The notes under the pieces were generated by a model. The model did not search any database. It was not told the origin of the DNA and saw only the letters and a program-made list of their open reading frames with translations. Position numbers and translations under genes: made by a program. A stretch of 64,000 bases of DNA from Dulcicalothrix desertica PCC 7102 (GTDB lineage Bacteria; Cyanobacteriota; Cyanobacteriia; Cyanobacteriales; Nostocaceae): the NCBI RefSeq assembly GCF_003991905.1, contig NZ_RSCL01000003.1, positions 153,092 to 217,091 on the forward strand. Direction: 5' to 3'. Every line of letters starts with the position of its first letter. The first letter of the stretch is position 1. This document shows, piece after piece, positions 37,258 to 45,375 of this stretch.

Positions 37258-37732
37258 GCATAGTAAATAAACCCCATGCTAATCCAGTAATGAAACCAAA
37301 CGGTGTGACAATAAAATTATTAAAGTCCCACCATCCCAACACTTGCACACCTAACTCAAAAGGATAAGCCATCATTAGAATAGCGGCAATCGTGGCGCCG
37401 TTCCAACCGTACTGACTCAACCAGTAAAAACCTTTACCACCTGTAACCGCAAATAAAACGCGCGAAATGAATAAACCAGTAACAGTACCATAACACCGCA
37501 TACACACAGCCATGATAAATGGTGGCGCCATCATGACCCCCATATCTGGCTGTGGACACACATAATGTCCCATAAAATAAATAATATTGGCAATTATCGG
37601 CAACATTGGTAAACCAGACGCAGCAAGGAAAGGAGCAACCACTGGACCAACTACCATCCCCGAAAGCAAAAAGTCTCCAATAAAACTTACCCAGTTGATA
37701 CGTGACTGTTTTTCTAAAATGGCGCCTTGCAT
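37229..37732 (-). CDS. DUF2085 membrane protein
   Basis: A 167-residue protein with about four membrane helices. The motif GHYVCPQPDMGVM, with Cys in a CPQP loop, and AVCMRCYGTVTGLF match DUF2085, whose conserved Cys residues may bind metal. It converges with and overlaps the MAPEG gene. A deleted copy lies at 35216-35404, and the two share upstream DNA including a palindrome 100 bp before this start. Function unknown. Confidence 0.8.
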   Translation of the reverse strand: MQGAILEKQSRINWVSFIGDFLLSGMVVGPVVAPFLAASGLPMLPIIANIIYFMGHYVCPQPDMGVMMAPPFIMAVCMRCYGTVTGLFISRVLFAVTGGKGFYWLSQYGWNGATIAAILMMAYPFELGVQVLGWWDFNNFIVTPFGFITGLAWGLFTMPILHQKQVL

Positions 37733-37832
37733 AGCTCAAGAGGAAAAATTAGAATAGATTGTAAATATATTGTAATATTTAATGAATTAATAAATTAACA
37801 ATACATAAGTATTACTTAAAAATCTAATTACA

Positions 37833-37857
37833 AAATGTGAACCATTGGTTCACATTT
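37833..37857. promoter_or_regulatory. Palindrome ATGTGAACCA-N-TGGTTCACAT, copy 3
   Basis: A 25-bp palindrome identical to copy 1, placed 100 bp before the DUF2085 start and 87 bp before the GTG of the HNH-like gene on the + strand. It lies between divergent genes, the expected position for a shared operator. Confidence 0.75.
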
Positions 37858-37944
37858 CCAATATATTACAAATTGTTTCACAGTTTATTTCACTACCTGT
37901 AATAATCAGCGAAGGGGCGATTTTCTGGGGTTTGGACAGCAAAA

Positions 37945-38553
37945 GTGACAAAATTAAGCAATAATAATATACCTGATGATTTGTGCGTTGGAAGACAAAT
38001 CCAACTTAAAAGCGGAAAGAGCTGGTCAAGAAATATACTACAAGTAACTGAAATACAGCCAGGTGAATTTATAAAAGCGGAAAACCTGCCAGGAGGGTTA
38101 ACAATAAAAGTCCAAATGCCCTTTACACAGTATGGTATAAGTTGGCGCCTTTACAATCCTCTTGCTGGGTATAAAGTCGGAGATGCTTGGGAAGCCATTA
38201 AGAATCTTAATGATTGGAGTGAATTTAGCGATGCTCGACAGACTCTCAATTATCGCTACCACAACTCATTTAAGAATCCGCTAAACAAAGAATGGCATCA
38301 TATACATGAGCGGTGTGCAGGTGGAGCAAACTCTGTAGAGAATTTAGCAGTTACTGATACTATAAACAACCAGAACTTCAATCAATGGTTTGCTAAACCG
38401 CAAATTGGTACTTCAGGAGTGTCAGTGAGACTGTTTCTCAAAAAAGCATCAGCAAAGGAGCATCGTGAATGGGGATGCAAAGCAATTCAAGCTTATGAGC
38501 TAAAATTGATTAAAAGAGACCTAGGTCGGGGTTTATTCCAAGAAATAGTTTAA
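37945..38553 (+). CDS. Putative HNH-type nuclease, possibly a toxin
   Basis: A 202-residue protein starting with GTG. The segment KEWHHIHERC (about 115-124), followed by GGANSVENL (126-134) and NNQNF, has the spacing of an HNH/GHH-like nuclease centre: paired His at 118-119 and Asn at 129 and 133. No signal peptide or delivery domain is present. An adjacent gene starts 16 bp downstream, an arrangement common for toxin and immunity genes. The nuclease call rests on a short motif; the toxin role is inference. Confidence 0.5.
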   Translation: MTKLSNNNIPDDLCVGRQIQLKSGKSWSRNILQVTEIQPGEFIKAENLPGGLTIKVQMPFTQYGISWRLYNPLAGYKVGDAWEAIKNLNDWSEFSDARQTLNYRYHNSFKNPLNKEWHHIHERCAGGANSVENLAVTDTINNQNFNQWFAKPQIGTSGVSVRLFLKKASAKEHREWGCKAIQAYELKLIKRDLGRGLFQEIV

Positions 38554-38569
38554 AAGTAGCAAATTTACC

Positions 38570-39382
38570 ATGAAAACCATTCATCATCTTGAACTTAAGC
38601 TTTACAATTATCATGGAGAGATTACTCCTGGATATGAAGAATTCATCAGTAAGTACGCTCCTTATCGCCACGGTTCTAGCACAAGTTATATTTTTTCAGA
38701 CTCTCAACAGTTAACAGAAGCAATATCTATGTTGACGAAACAAGGATTGCCTGTAGAGCATTTCTACAAATTTGAACTCGCGACAAACGAGTTAGAAACT
38801 TACCCAGCACTGTATTTAGGTGTATATTGCATTTTTGAAGTATTTGGCATTGAGTCAGGCAAAGAAAAAGTAAAGGCTAATATTTTGAATGATTATCAGA
38901 TGGTGCAGGATTATGAAAGTGAAAGGATTGTAGTATCTACAAAAATAAAAAAAATATTAGATGACACGACTAAAGGGTTAAGTTGGGAATCAATAGAAAC
39001 AACGAATGGCGAAGAGTGTTTTATTATAAAAGTAGAGGAAATTCTTCCAGAACCGATTGTAGTACCGTTCCCGGTTAATATTGAACCAGAAGACCCAGCA
39101 CTCACTTTTGCGGTGCGAAGTGATGGACGTTCAGCAATTACTGAGACTAACATTGCCAAATTAGCAGAAGTTGGTATAGCTTTAAGTTTAGATGTAAAAA
39201 CTCCATTGACGGTACTACCGTGGCAGCGTCGTCTTCTCGCATCTGGTAAAGTTATCAAAGCTTTGCAAATAGCAGGTCTAAAAGATATTCTAGAACTTAC
39301 CCAACCTCTGCTTTTAGAGTCACACGTATTAATTGGAGGAACTAATCAATTAACAGAATATCAAACTATAGCAATTGTATAA
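38570..39382 (+). CDS. Uncharacterised protein paired with the HNH-like gene
   Basis: A 270-residue soluble protein with no motif I can name. It is acidic overall (FEVFGIESGKEK, KVEEILPEPIVVPF, NIEPEDPALTF) and lacks membrane helices. The 16-bp spacing to the upstream HNH-like gene suggests an operon, so it may be an immunity protein or a partner. A hairpin at 39402-39432 closes the pair. Confidence 0.5.
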   Translation: MKTIHHLELKLYNYHGEITPGYEEFISKYAPYRHGSSTSYIFSDSQQLTEAISMLTKQGLPVEHFYKFELATNELETYPALYLGVYCIFEVFGIESGKEKVKANILNDYQMVQDYESERIVVSTKIKKILDDTTKGLSWESIETTNGEECFIIKVEEILPEPIVVPFPVNIEPEDPALTFAVRSDGRSAITETNIAKLAEVGIALSLDVKTPLTVLPWQRRLLASGKVIKALQIAGLKDILELTQPLLLESHVLIGGTNQLTEYQTIAIV

Positions 39383-39401
39383 TTTCCGTAAATATCAAAT
39401 A

Positions 39402-39432
39402 GTGTCACGTGAAAACGTAGGTTACGTGACAC
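39402..39432. terminator. GTGTCACGT...ACGTGACAC hairpin
   Basis: Perfect 9-bp stem with a 13-base loop, 20 bp after the stop of the preceding gene. Likely a transcript end, although no long T-run follows. Confidence 0.6.
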
Positions 39433-39544
39433 CATGAAAAAATTTCAACATCATTAAAAGGCTTGTGCATCACGCACCAGTTAAAAGTCGATAACTTTCC
39501 TTTAAAATCAAGGCAAACGCGGCGCTTATAGTCGTACATTTTAG

Positions 39545-39754
39545 TTAGAATGCTTTCCTTGTAGTCAAAAATGTCTGTAATAAAAGCCTAGTGGGGATTT
39601 CACGTTTATATCTATATTCATGTACTTTTGTACCTTCAAAAGAGAGTTTTTTTAATGAATCAATAAGTTCATTTGTATCTTCTCCACAACATAAAATTAT
39701 ATTTTTATCTATATATTCAGGAGTTATTTTCGTATTTGGTGCAATAATAGTCAT
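39545..39754 (-). CDS. Small hypothetical protein
   Basis: A 69-residue protein preceded by an AGGA ribosome-binding site 8 bp before its ATG. It begins MTIIAPNTKITPEYIDKNII and contains ILCCGEDTN and a basic tail. No signal peptide or membrane segment is visible and no family is recognised. It lies downstream of the cupin gene on the same strand, 185 bp away. Confidence 0.45.
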   Translation of the reverse strand: MTIIAPNTKITPEYIDKNIILCCGEDTNELIDSLKKLSFEGTKVHEYRYKREIPTRLLLQTFLTTRKAF

Positions 39755-39938
39755 AATTAAATTCCTAAAAAGGTTATGCAGTCACTGTGGTCGATAAAAA
39801 TTGGCTATTAAATCTGATTGATTTTTTGCAAGTAATTATAAAATATCATGCGATGTGCAGTTTCAAAAAAAGATAAAGCTGTTACCATATCCATAATTTA
39901 TTATGGATTATGGGTCTGGTCATACAGACTAAATAGCC

Positions 39939-40328
39939 CTATTCTGCTTCGTGCGTCACCCAAGCCTCAATGTGAGCTTCCCCTTGATTGGAGGCAAAGC
40001 TACAGAACATGAGGATTGTTACATCCTCTTGGTTGACAACTCCAGAATAAGTAGTGCCCGTCGTGATCAGATACCAGTCTCCTTTGTTATAAGTTTTGGA
40101 ATTTATAGTAACTGAGCCATCCATCACAAAATTAAGGATATCACCAGCATGTGCGTGGCTTTTTATGCTTTTACCTGCTTGAAGTTTCGATTGGTGGAAA
40201 AATCCCAATTTATGGACATTCATGTACACCTTGTAGTCGTATACTTCATCGTTTCCGAGTTCTTGAATTTTCTGACTGGTTACCTTAACTTTGAGTTCTG
40301 TATCTTTATCGAGAATCATGTTGGTCAT
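39939..40328 (-). CDS. Cupin-domain protein
   Basis: A 129-residue single-domain cupin. Cupin motif 1 is SHAHAGDILNFVMDGSVTI (two His and a metal-binding Asp/Glu position, about 58-76) and motif 2 is KGDWYLITTGTTYSGVV (about 83-99). The second motif lacks the usual His, so metal binding may be altered. It could be an enzyme or a small-molecule sensor. It lies near a lanthipeptide locus but nothing shows a direct link. Confidence 0.75.
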   Translation of the reverse strand: MTNMILDKDTELKVKVTSQKIQELGNDEVYDYKVYMNVHKLGFFHQSKLQAGKSIKSHAHAGDILNFVMDGSVTINSKTYNKGDWYLITTGTTYSGVVNQEDVTILMFCSFASNQGEAHIEAWVTHEAE

Positions 40329-40955
40329 CTCCTTTTTTTATGCGCCTATTTTTTGTTCAATCCTACTAATATGAAGGAAAGTTTAGCTTTTTGGCTAGCC
40401 GTTTAGTTTTTTCCTAAGAAAATAGTATCTCTTGCATTTAGACTTGATAATTAATTATTTTTAGTTATTAAGAGAAGAAGTAATTAATTATTTTTCGCTA
40501 GCCGGGGTTTTTGTAAATAATCGGTCTATTACTGTAAGTTCGCTTATTTTTATAGAGGAAGAGAAATTAATGCCTTGACACGAAAGGAATAGGACAGTAT
40601 CCGTCCCTGGAGTTGGTAGAGCAGTTGGATATTCCTTATTTTGCTTCTTATGCTGATAGTGATGCTTTAACCATCGGTGTTGAAAATTCGATACAAAAAT
40701 CCTAGGAACCTGGTTTCTGTGCATAAGTAGCTTTATGCTATTGATGGAAATAAAATACTCAGGAGCAAGCGAAAATTGATGTCTAACTATATAACTTTAA
40801 AATAAAATATAAAGCCAAATTAATATAAGAATTCATCTATTCAACTCATATATAAATATTATTATAATTGTCAATGAAAAATGTTACAATACATCTTGTT
40901 TTCATAATTATGTTTTTGCACGATAAACTTTAATCTCATCAGGAGGTCATAAGAT
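40329..40955. other. Intergenic region before the lanthipeptide precursor, with a LanM gene fragment
   Basis: About 630 bp with no intact gene. It includes the LanM remnant (40607-40705), the AAACC-type repeat that follows it, and a very AT-rich stretch from 40790 that should hold the precursor promoter. Confidence 0.5.
40607..40705 (+). pseudogene. Fragment of a second LanM-type lanthipeptide synthetase
   Basis: The 32-codon frame contains EQLDIPYF, then ADSDALTIGVENSIQ, matching MEQLDIPYF and TDSADLSVGLEQPI of the LanM at 41547-44903 at about residue 635-660. The fragment lies on the opposite strand from that gene. It ends at TAG, the first bases of a GGAACCTGGTTTCT repeat. No further LanM sequence is found on either side, so this is a short remnant. 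Confidence 0.78.
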
Positions 40956-41459
40956 ATGACAAAACAAAGCTTAACGGAATTTTCTCGTTTGCTCCAGAAC
41001 GACCTAAATTTGCAAAAAGAGCTTTCAGCAATTATTGACGAGGAAACTTTTTTTCACCGTGTAGTTAGTCTGGGCGCAGAACACGGCTACAATTTTACGG
41101 CTGAGGACATAGGCAAGGATAGCGTAGTTGAGTTTGCACTGATGGTGAAGAGAGACTCCAACTTACAAGAGCAGTTGAAAGCTGCTGGTGACGAGAAAGC
41201 ATTTTATGAGCTTGCAGTTACTTTGGGCGCAGAACACGGCTTTACATTTACAGATGAAGTTCTAAAACAAAGAATGGCACGTTCAAAAAGGCAAAAAGCT
41301 GCTGCTGGTCGGGGGGAAAACACTTTGATGTGGAATGATTTGGGAGAACAAGCCTTGATGTCTGTGGCTGGCGGAGGCGATATACTGCCTCATTGTAATA
41401 GCCAATTTATGTGTTGTACTAGCAGTGGTGAGTTGCTAGGTGAGTTGCTAGTTCAGTGA
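40956..41459 (+). CDS. Lanthipeptide precursor with tandem Nif11-type leader
   Basis: A 167-residue precursor. Two Nif11-like leader units are visible (about 8-52 and 57-100), with LGAEHGYNFT and LGAEHGFTFT as matching ends. The leader ends at SVAGGG (G139-G141), a double-Gly cleavage site. The 26-residue core follows, with Cys at core positions 6, 12 and 13 and Ser/Thr at 8, 14, 15 and 16, suited to several thioether rings. An AGGAGG at 40941 precedes the ATG. The modifying LanM converges from the other strand. Nif11 leaders direct ProcM-like synthetases and C39 exporters. Confidence 0.92.
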   Translation: MTKQSLTEFSRLLQNDLNLQKELSAIIDEETFFHRVVSLGAEHGYNFTAEDIGKDSVVEFALMVKRDSNLQEQLKAAGDEKAFYELAVTLGAEHGFTFTDEVLKQRMARSKRQKAAAGRGENTLMWNDLGEQALMSVAGGGDILPHCNSQFMCCTSSGELLGELLVQ

Positions 41460-41466
41460 TGGAGCT

Positions 41467-41501
41467 GAAGAGGGAAAATTAGTCTAAAAATTTCCCTCTT
41501 C
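41467..41501. terminator. Bidirectional terminator between precursor and LanM genes
   Basis: GAAGAGGGAAA (41467-41477) and TTTCCCTCTTC (41491-41501) form a perfect 11-bp stem with a 13-base loop, just after the precursor stop and 46 bp past the LanM stop. Adjacent A and T runs make it work in both directions. Confidence 0.8.
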
Positions 41502-41546
41502 AACTATTCAACAAAATAATAATAATAAGTACAGAAGGTTCTGTAT

Positions 41547-44500
41547 TCATTCCCACAACAGCACAGAGGGTAATCTCTCTGGATAAGCCAACCTTAGTAA
41601 CTCGTAACCAATGCCAGAGGTTCCTTGGAAGAAACTGAGGTTAAACACCTGCTTGGGTAAGTCTGTAAAAAGTTCATACGCCCCGATTTGTTCAGCCCTT
41701 GCTATTACACAAGCAGCTCTTTGTTGGGCAATTTCTCGTAATAGCGGACGTGATAGTTTTTGGGCAGCCACCAGCAGCACCTCAAACCTACCAAAATTGC
41801 CGCAGCAAAGGAAGTCCACATCTTGCAAGCTGTGATTTATTGTTGCCTGTAATGCCACTTCCACATCCTGATGGATTTCCTCTGTATTTAAAATAGACAA
41901 TCCACCCAACCGTGCCAAGCCAATTCCAGGGGCGCCATTACACCAACTAGCCATAAACTTGAATTGACCATTTCGTTGAGCAATGGCACGATAGTCTGGC
42001 CAGTTTTGAGCAGCTTTTGAGAAGATACTGTGTTCGTAGGCAATTCCCTCACAAGCCGCCTCTAAATAGTCTTTGTCATGGGTTGTGCCATAGAGATGTA
42101 ACAGGGCTAATGCAATACCAGCCGTTCCATGAGATAAACCAGCAGAAGGCTTTTCTGCAATAGTTTTCCAGGCTCTGGGACAATCATCGATGCTAATTCG
42201 ATTCTTCAGTAGATGCTGACCACAGCATATTGCCTTGTCTAAGACTCCTGGCTCGCCAGTCTGATTATAAAGTGCTAACAACCCTAAAATTCCTCCTGCT
42301 GTACCTGTAGTTACATCAAAACTTTGGTCAGCGGCAATGACTTGAGGTGTAATCAGGTTAGCGAACCGCCGCGCATCTTCGAGAAGTTTTGTATCCGCTA
42401 GGAATTGACTAATTCTCACTAGAGAATAAATCATGGAAGCAACCCCTGTACCTGCACCAATCCCTATTTGCTGAGTTAATCTTTGCAGTGAGTTAGTGTC
42501 AGGTGTGTCTAAAAAATTACGCAATGATTGTAAAGCCCCTAGGACTAAGTCATGGAATTGGGTAGTACCCCTGACGTAATCCAAAGCTGCTAGAAACAAG
42601 GCAATGCCAAAATTACCTTCGTAGATACTATTTCCTAGAGGCTGAAATTGGAACCGTTGAGCATTGATAACGTAGCTCAAGCCAATCCAGTGAATGCTAC
42701 CGTCAGCTCCAACAATCGCATGTTTCTGAATTTCTTGAGCAATGCGGCTAGCCTCTTGGAGCAACTGTTCCTTAGTGAGGGGATTGATTTGTGAGTAATC
42801 TTTATTCCCTTCTTGGCGCCTAGTCTCCTGCGCGCTTTCTGGAGTCTGCGCCACTCTAGCATAAAAAGCCCCTTGAATAATTGCCACCTGTTGAGCTAAA
42901 TCTGTCTCATTGAGCTTTTGTAGCTGGGTAATTACTTCGTTGTAACTGCGTTCTTTTAAATAGTTTTTGATGGGTTGCTCTAGACCAACACTGAGGTCAG
43001 CACTGTCGGTGTTAACCTCAAAGTAGGGAATATCTAACTGTTCCATTGCCCTGGTTTCTGCCTGCAAAATTGCCCAAGCATTGGGTTTATTATCCTGAGT
43101 TACAACAAACGCTCGACTGAGGATGTCTAATTCAATGCTGCGGTCAATGCCATGACGGAGAAATTCGGGAACAAGGGTATTTTGTAAAACAAAACCGTAA
43201 ATATGAGTAGCGCGGAAGATAAACCGCGCTTGAAGACCTTGAAATATTGTTAGAGGACTATCAGTAGCTAGTAGAGCGTCCCGCTTTTCCGTTAAGAAGC
43301 GATACATCTGCTTGAAACCAGAAACCAATTCTTCAAGGTAATCGTTAGGACATAGGGCTACCCCTTTCATAGTGGGCACATTTCCAGCGACTGGCTTTGT
43401 AACTGTCTCGTATACCAGATGCATATCATCTGTATTGACAAACTTTAATCGCTGTGAACGCCAAGGAATTTCCTGTGGGCTAACACTGCCCAAACCGCTG
43501 ATGTCGTAACTAATGCGTTTATCTTTGTCAAAAACCCAGTAGGGTAATAGTCCAGTACGCAAGACTGAGTTTGAGAATATTTCCTTTACAGTAGTGTCAG
43601 CTTCTGTTAGTAGCTGATGATCTGCTATTGGTTTTGCTTGATGCTGCATTAAGGTTTCCATATCCACTAACACCAGATGTTCACCGTTGGCAATTAAATT
43701 CTCATGGTGACAATCATTTGTTCTCAAGGTATATAGTAGACACAGCAACATACCTGCGCGCTGGTAGAAACGTTGCGCCTCTGCTTCTTCTTTACAAGGC
43801 TGCTGCTCCACATATTCAACCCAGCCGTAGTTTCTGCGGTTGAGTACCTTCAGGACTTTAAAAGATAAAGGTATAGCCTGTTGATTGCACCATTCTAATA
43901 GCTTACTATAAGCTACTTCTAATTCTAGGTTTCTGGGTTTGTAGACGAGTTTCATCCCTGACTCAAAGGTGAGGATGATTACAGAGCGACCACAGTTATG
44001 GGGATCGGATAGGGAAAGTTTGATGTCAGTTGCTTTTCCTACCTCTGTAGAGTGATTGTATATTTGCTGAATTTCGCATATGTCAGTTTTTAGTCGTTGT
44101 AGAAACTCCACTGTTGCTTCTACCCAAAAATCAATGACAGTTGCTACTAACCTCCCCAGCACAGGGTATTTCTGGAAAAACGCTAATAATCCATCCTGTA
44201 ACAATTTATCTACAAAGGTATTGTAGTAAACTTTGGTATTGTTACTTTGAACCTCTCCCATCAAAAGCTCAAGCAAACTGTATCCTATAGGACGAGAATG
44301 AGAAAATTCAAATTCTAAAGTTTTTCCACAGAGGTTTATGAGCTTTTGGAGTAAGCTGCGCTCCAGACTGAAGTAAGCTGTTTCTGAAAGCTGTTCCAAT
44401 GGTAAATTACTGGGAGATAATGAACAAGCCCCTAAACGTGTTAGTAATTTTTGCCGCGCCACAGAAATAGCAGGCAACAGAACATCTTCAAAGGGCAACG

Positions 44501-44903
44501 GATTTTCAGGAGTAATGGGAAGTTTAGATTTTAGAATTTCGGTTTGGGAAGGATATTGGGTCACATTTTGAAATTTAAAGCTACTGGTTGTTTGAATAAT
44601 TTCCCTCAAAGTCTCTGCCCAGCTAGGCAGGGCTTGAATATTTGCTTGAGGCTGCCCTCCCAAAACATAACGCACTACCTCAATATCCAACTCATCCCAC
44701 TGCAGTCGAAGCAGAAATTTTTTCCAGTTCCCCTGTGCAACCACCTCACACCAGTGAGCTAAACGTTTAGCGCTGATCTGCTGTTCACTAACTTGAATAG
44801 CATCTAACTTGGATAACTGATTTTGAAGAAGTTCTGAGAAAGAACTGGCCTGAGCAACAATCTGTGCTAATTCGATTTGAGTAACCGTCATTTGCAAATG
44901 CAC
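41547..44903 (-). CDS. lanM: Class II lanthipeptide synthetase LanM (CCG zinc type)
   Basis: An 1118-residue bifunctional enzyme. The N-terminal dehydratase (DUF4135, about 190-600) has a kinase-like region (KLVYKPRNLELE, TNDCHHENLI, LVLVDMETLM) that phosphorylates and eliminates Ser/Thr. The C-terminal LanC-like cyclase (about 740-1118) has GLSHGTAGIALALL, a zinc Cys in SWCNGAPG (about 986) and LCCGNFG (about 1031-1032). The last gives Cys-Cys-Gly where most LanC-type enzymes have Cys-His-Gly, so zinc is probably held by three Cys, as in ProcM, a group known for broad substrate tolerance. It converges with the Nif11-leader precursor gene. Confidence 0.94.
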   Translation of the reverse strand: MHLQMTVTQIELAQIVAQASSFSELLQNQLSKLDAIQVSEQQISAKRLAHWCEVVAQGNWKKFLLRLQWDELDIEVVRYVLGGQPQANIQALPSWAETLREIIQTTSSFKFQNVTQYPSQTEILKSKLPITPENPLPFEDVLLPAISVARQKLLTRLGACSLSPSNLPLEQLSETAYFSLERSLLQKLINLCGKTLEFEFSHSRPIGYSLLELLMGEVQSNNTKVYYNTFVDKLLQDGLLAFFQKYPVLGRLVATVIDFWVEATVEFLQRLKTDICEIQQIYNHSTEVGKATDIKLSLSDPHNCGRSVIILTFESGMKLVYKPRNLELEVAYSKLLEWCNQQAIPLSFKVLKVLNRRNYGWVEYVEQQPCKEEAEAQRFYQRAGMLLCLLYTLRTNDCHHENLIANGEHLVLVDMETLMQHQAKPIADHQLLTEADTTVKEIFSNSVLRTGLLPYWVFDKDKRISYDISGLGSVSPQEIPWRSQRLKFVNTDDMHLVYETVTKPVAGNVPTMKGVALCPNDYLEELVSGFKQMYRFLTEKRDALLATDSPLTIFQGLQARFIFRATHIYGFVLQNTLVPEFLRHGIDRSIELDILSRAFVVTQDNKPNAWAILQAETRAMEQLDIPYFEVNTDSADLSVGLEQPIKNYLKERSYNEVITQLQKLNETDLAQQVAIIQGAFYARVAQTPESAQETRRQEGNKDYSQINPLTKEQLLQEASRIAQEIQKHAIVGADGSIHWIGLSYVINAQRFQFQPLGNSIYEGNFGIALFLAALDYVRGTTQFHDLVLGALQSLRNFLDTPDTNSLQRLTQQIGIGAGTGVASMIYSLVRISQFLADTKLLEDARRFANLITPQVIAADQSFDVTTGTAGGILGLLALYNQTGEPGVLDKAICCGQHLLKNRISIDDCPRAWKTIAEKPSAGLSHGTAGIALALLHLYGTTHDKDYLEAACEGIAYEHSIFSKAAQNWPDYRAIAQRNGQFKFMASWCNGAPGIGLARLGGLSILNTEEIHQDVEVALQATINHSLQDVDFLCCGNFGRFEVLLVAAQKLSRPLLREIAQQRAACVIARAEQIGAYELFTDLPKQVFNLSFFQGTSGIGYELLRLAYPERLPSVLLWE

Positions 44904-44990
44904 CCTTATTTACCTATAACCAATTGCAATTAACCTATAATTTTTAACACATTCAAGTAAAGATAACATAATAGTTCTTTACGTTTAGTC

Positions 44991-45357
44991 TTGTGGTTTA
45001 AATGCAATCCGGTAAGGCGCCTGCGCGATGCTGGAAATTGGCATATTGTGGACTTTCGACCTGGTTTACGACCTTTGTTTAATCTGGCAACTGCCCTTGT
45101 TGACCAGAAAGAAGCCTCTAGTACTGAATACCATCAAAAAGAGTCCGAAGTTACCACATCTGTACTTAGTCGTACAGAACGCTTGCGATAGATAAGAAAC
45201 CTTGCCAGTGACCAAGGGCTGGTGGAAGACATTCTTTCTATTATTAGTGTAGAACCGGGGAATTTACCTTTACTAGAGTTTGCATTGTTTGCAGCTATCC
45301 ACCCGTCTAAAGTTGGAACGGGCAAGGATGCCCATTCCACAACAAACATGGAGAATT
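44991..45357 (+). pseudogene. Remnant of an nSTAND/NB-ARC-type WD40 regulatory protein
   Basis: One frame reads RRLRDAGNWHIVDFRPG, then LFNLATALV, then a TAG stop at 45189-45191. The same frame resumes with DQGLVEDILSIIS and EPGNLPLLEFAL. These are two typical segments of the cyanobacterial nSTAND ATPase domain, normally about 200 residues apart, so the gene has a large internal deletion and an in-frame stop. The right end merges into a GGAACGGGC hairpin repeat. No P-loop or WD40 repeats remain. Confidence 0.75.
45312..45343. repeat. GGAACGGGCAAGGATGCCC hairpin repeat
   Basis: A short imperfect hairpin (GGAACGGGCA / TGCCCATTCC) belonging to a family also seen at 48905, 50251, 53801, 54206 and 54249. 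Confidence 0.8.
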
Positions 45358-45375
45358 AAATTTTTGGAACGTAAA

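Noticed and set aside
39545-39754. Second lanthipeptide precursor
   Set aside because: It has no Nif11 or double-Gly leader and only one adjacent Cys pair near its middle; kept as a small hypothetical protein.
40488-40724. 78-residue minus-strand protein
   Set aside because: It is antisense to the LanM fragment at 40607-40705, which explains the open frame.
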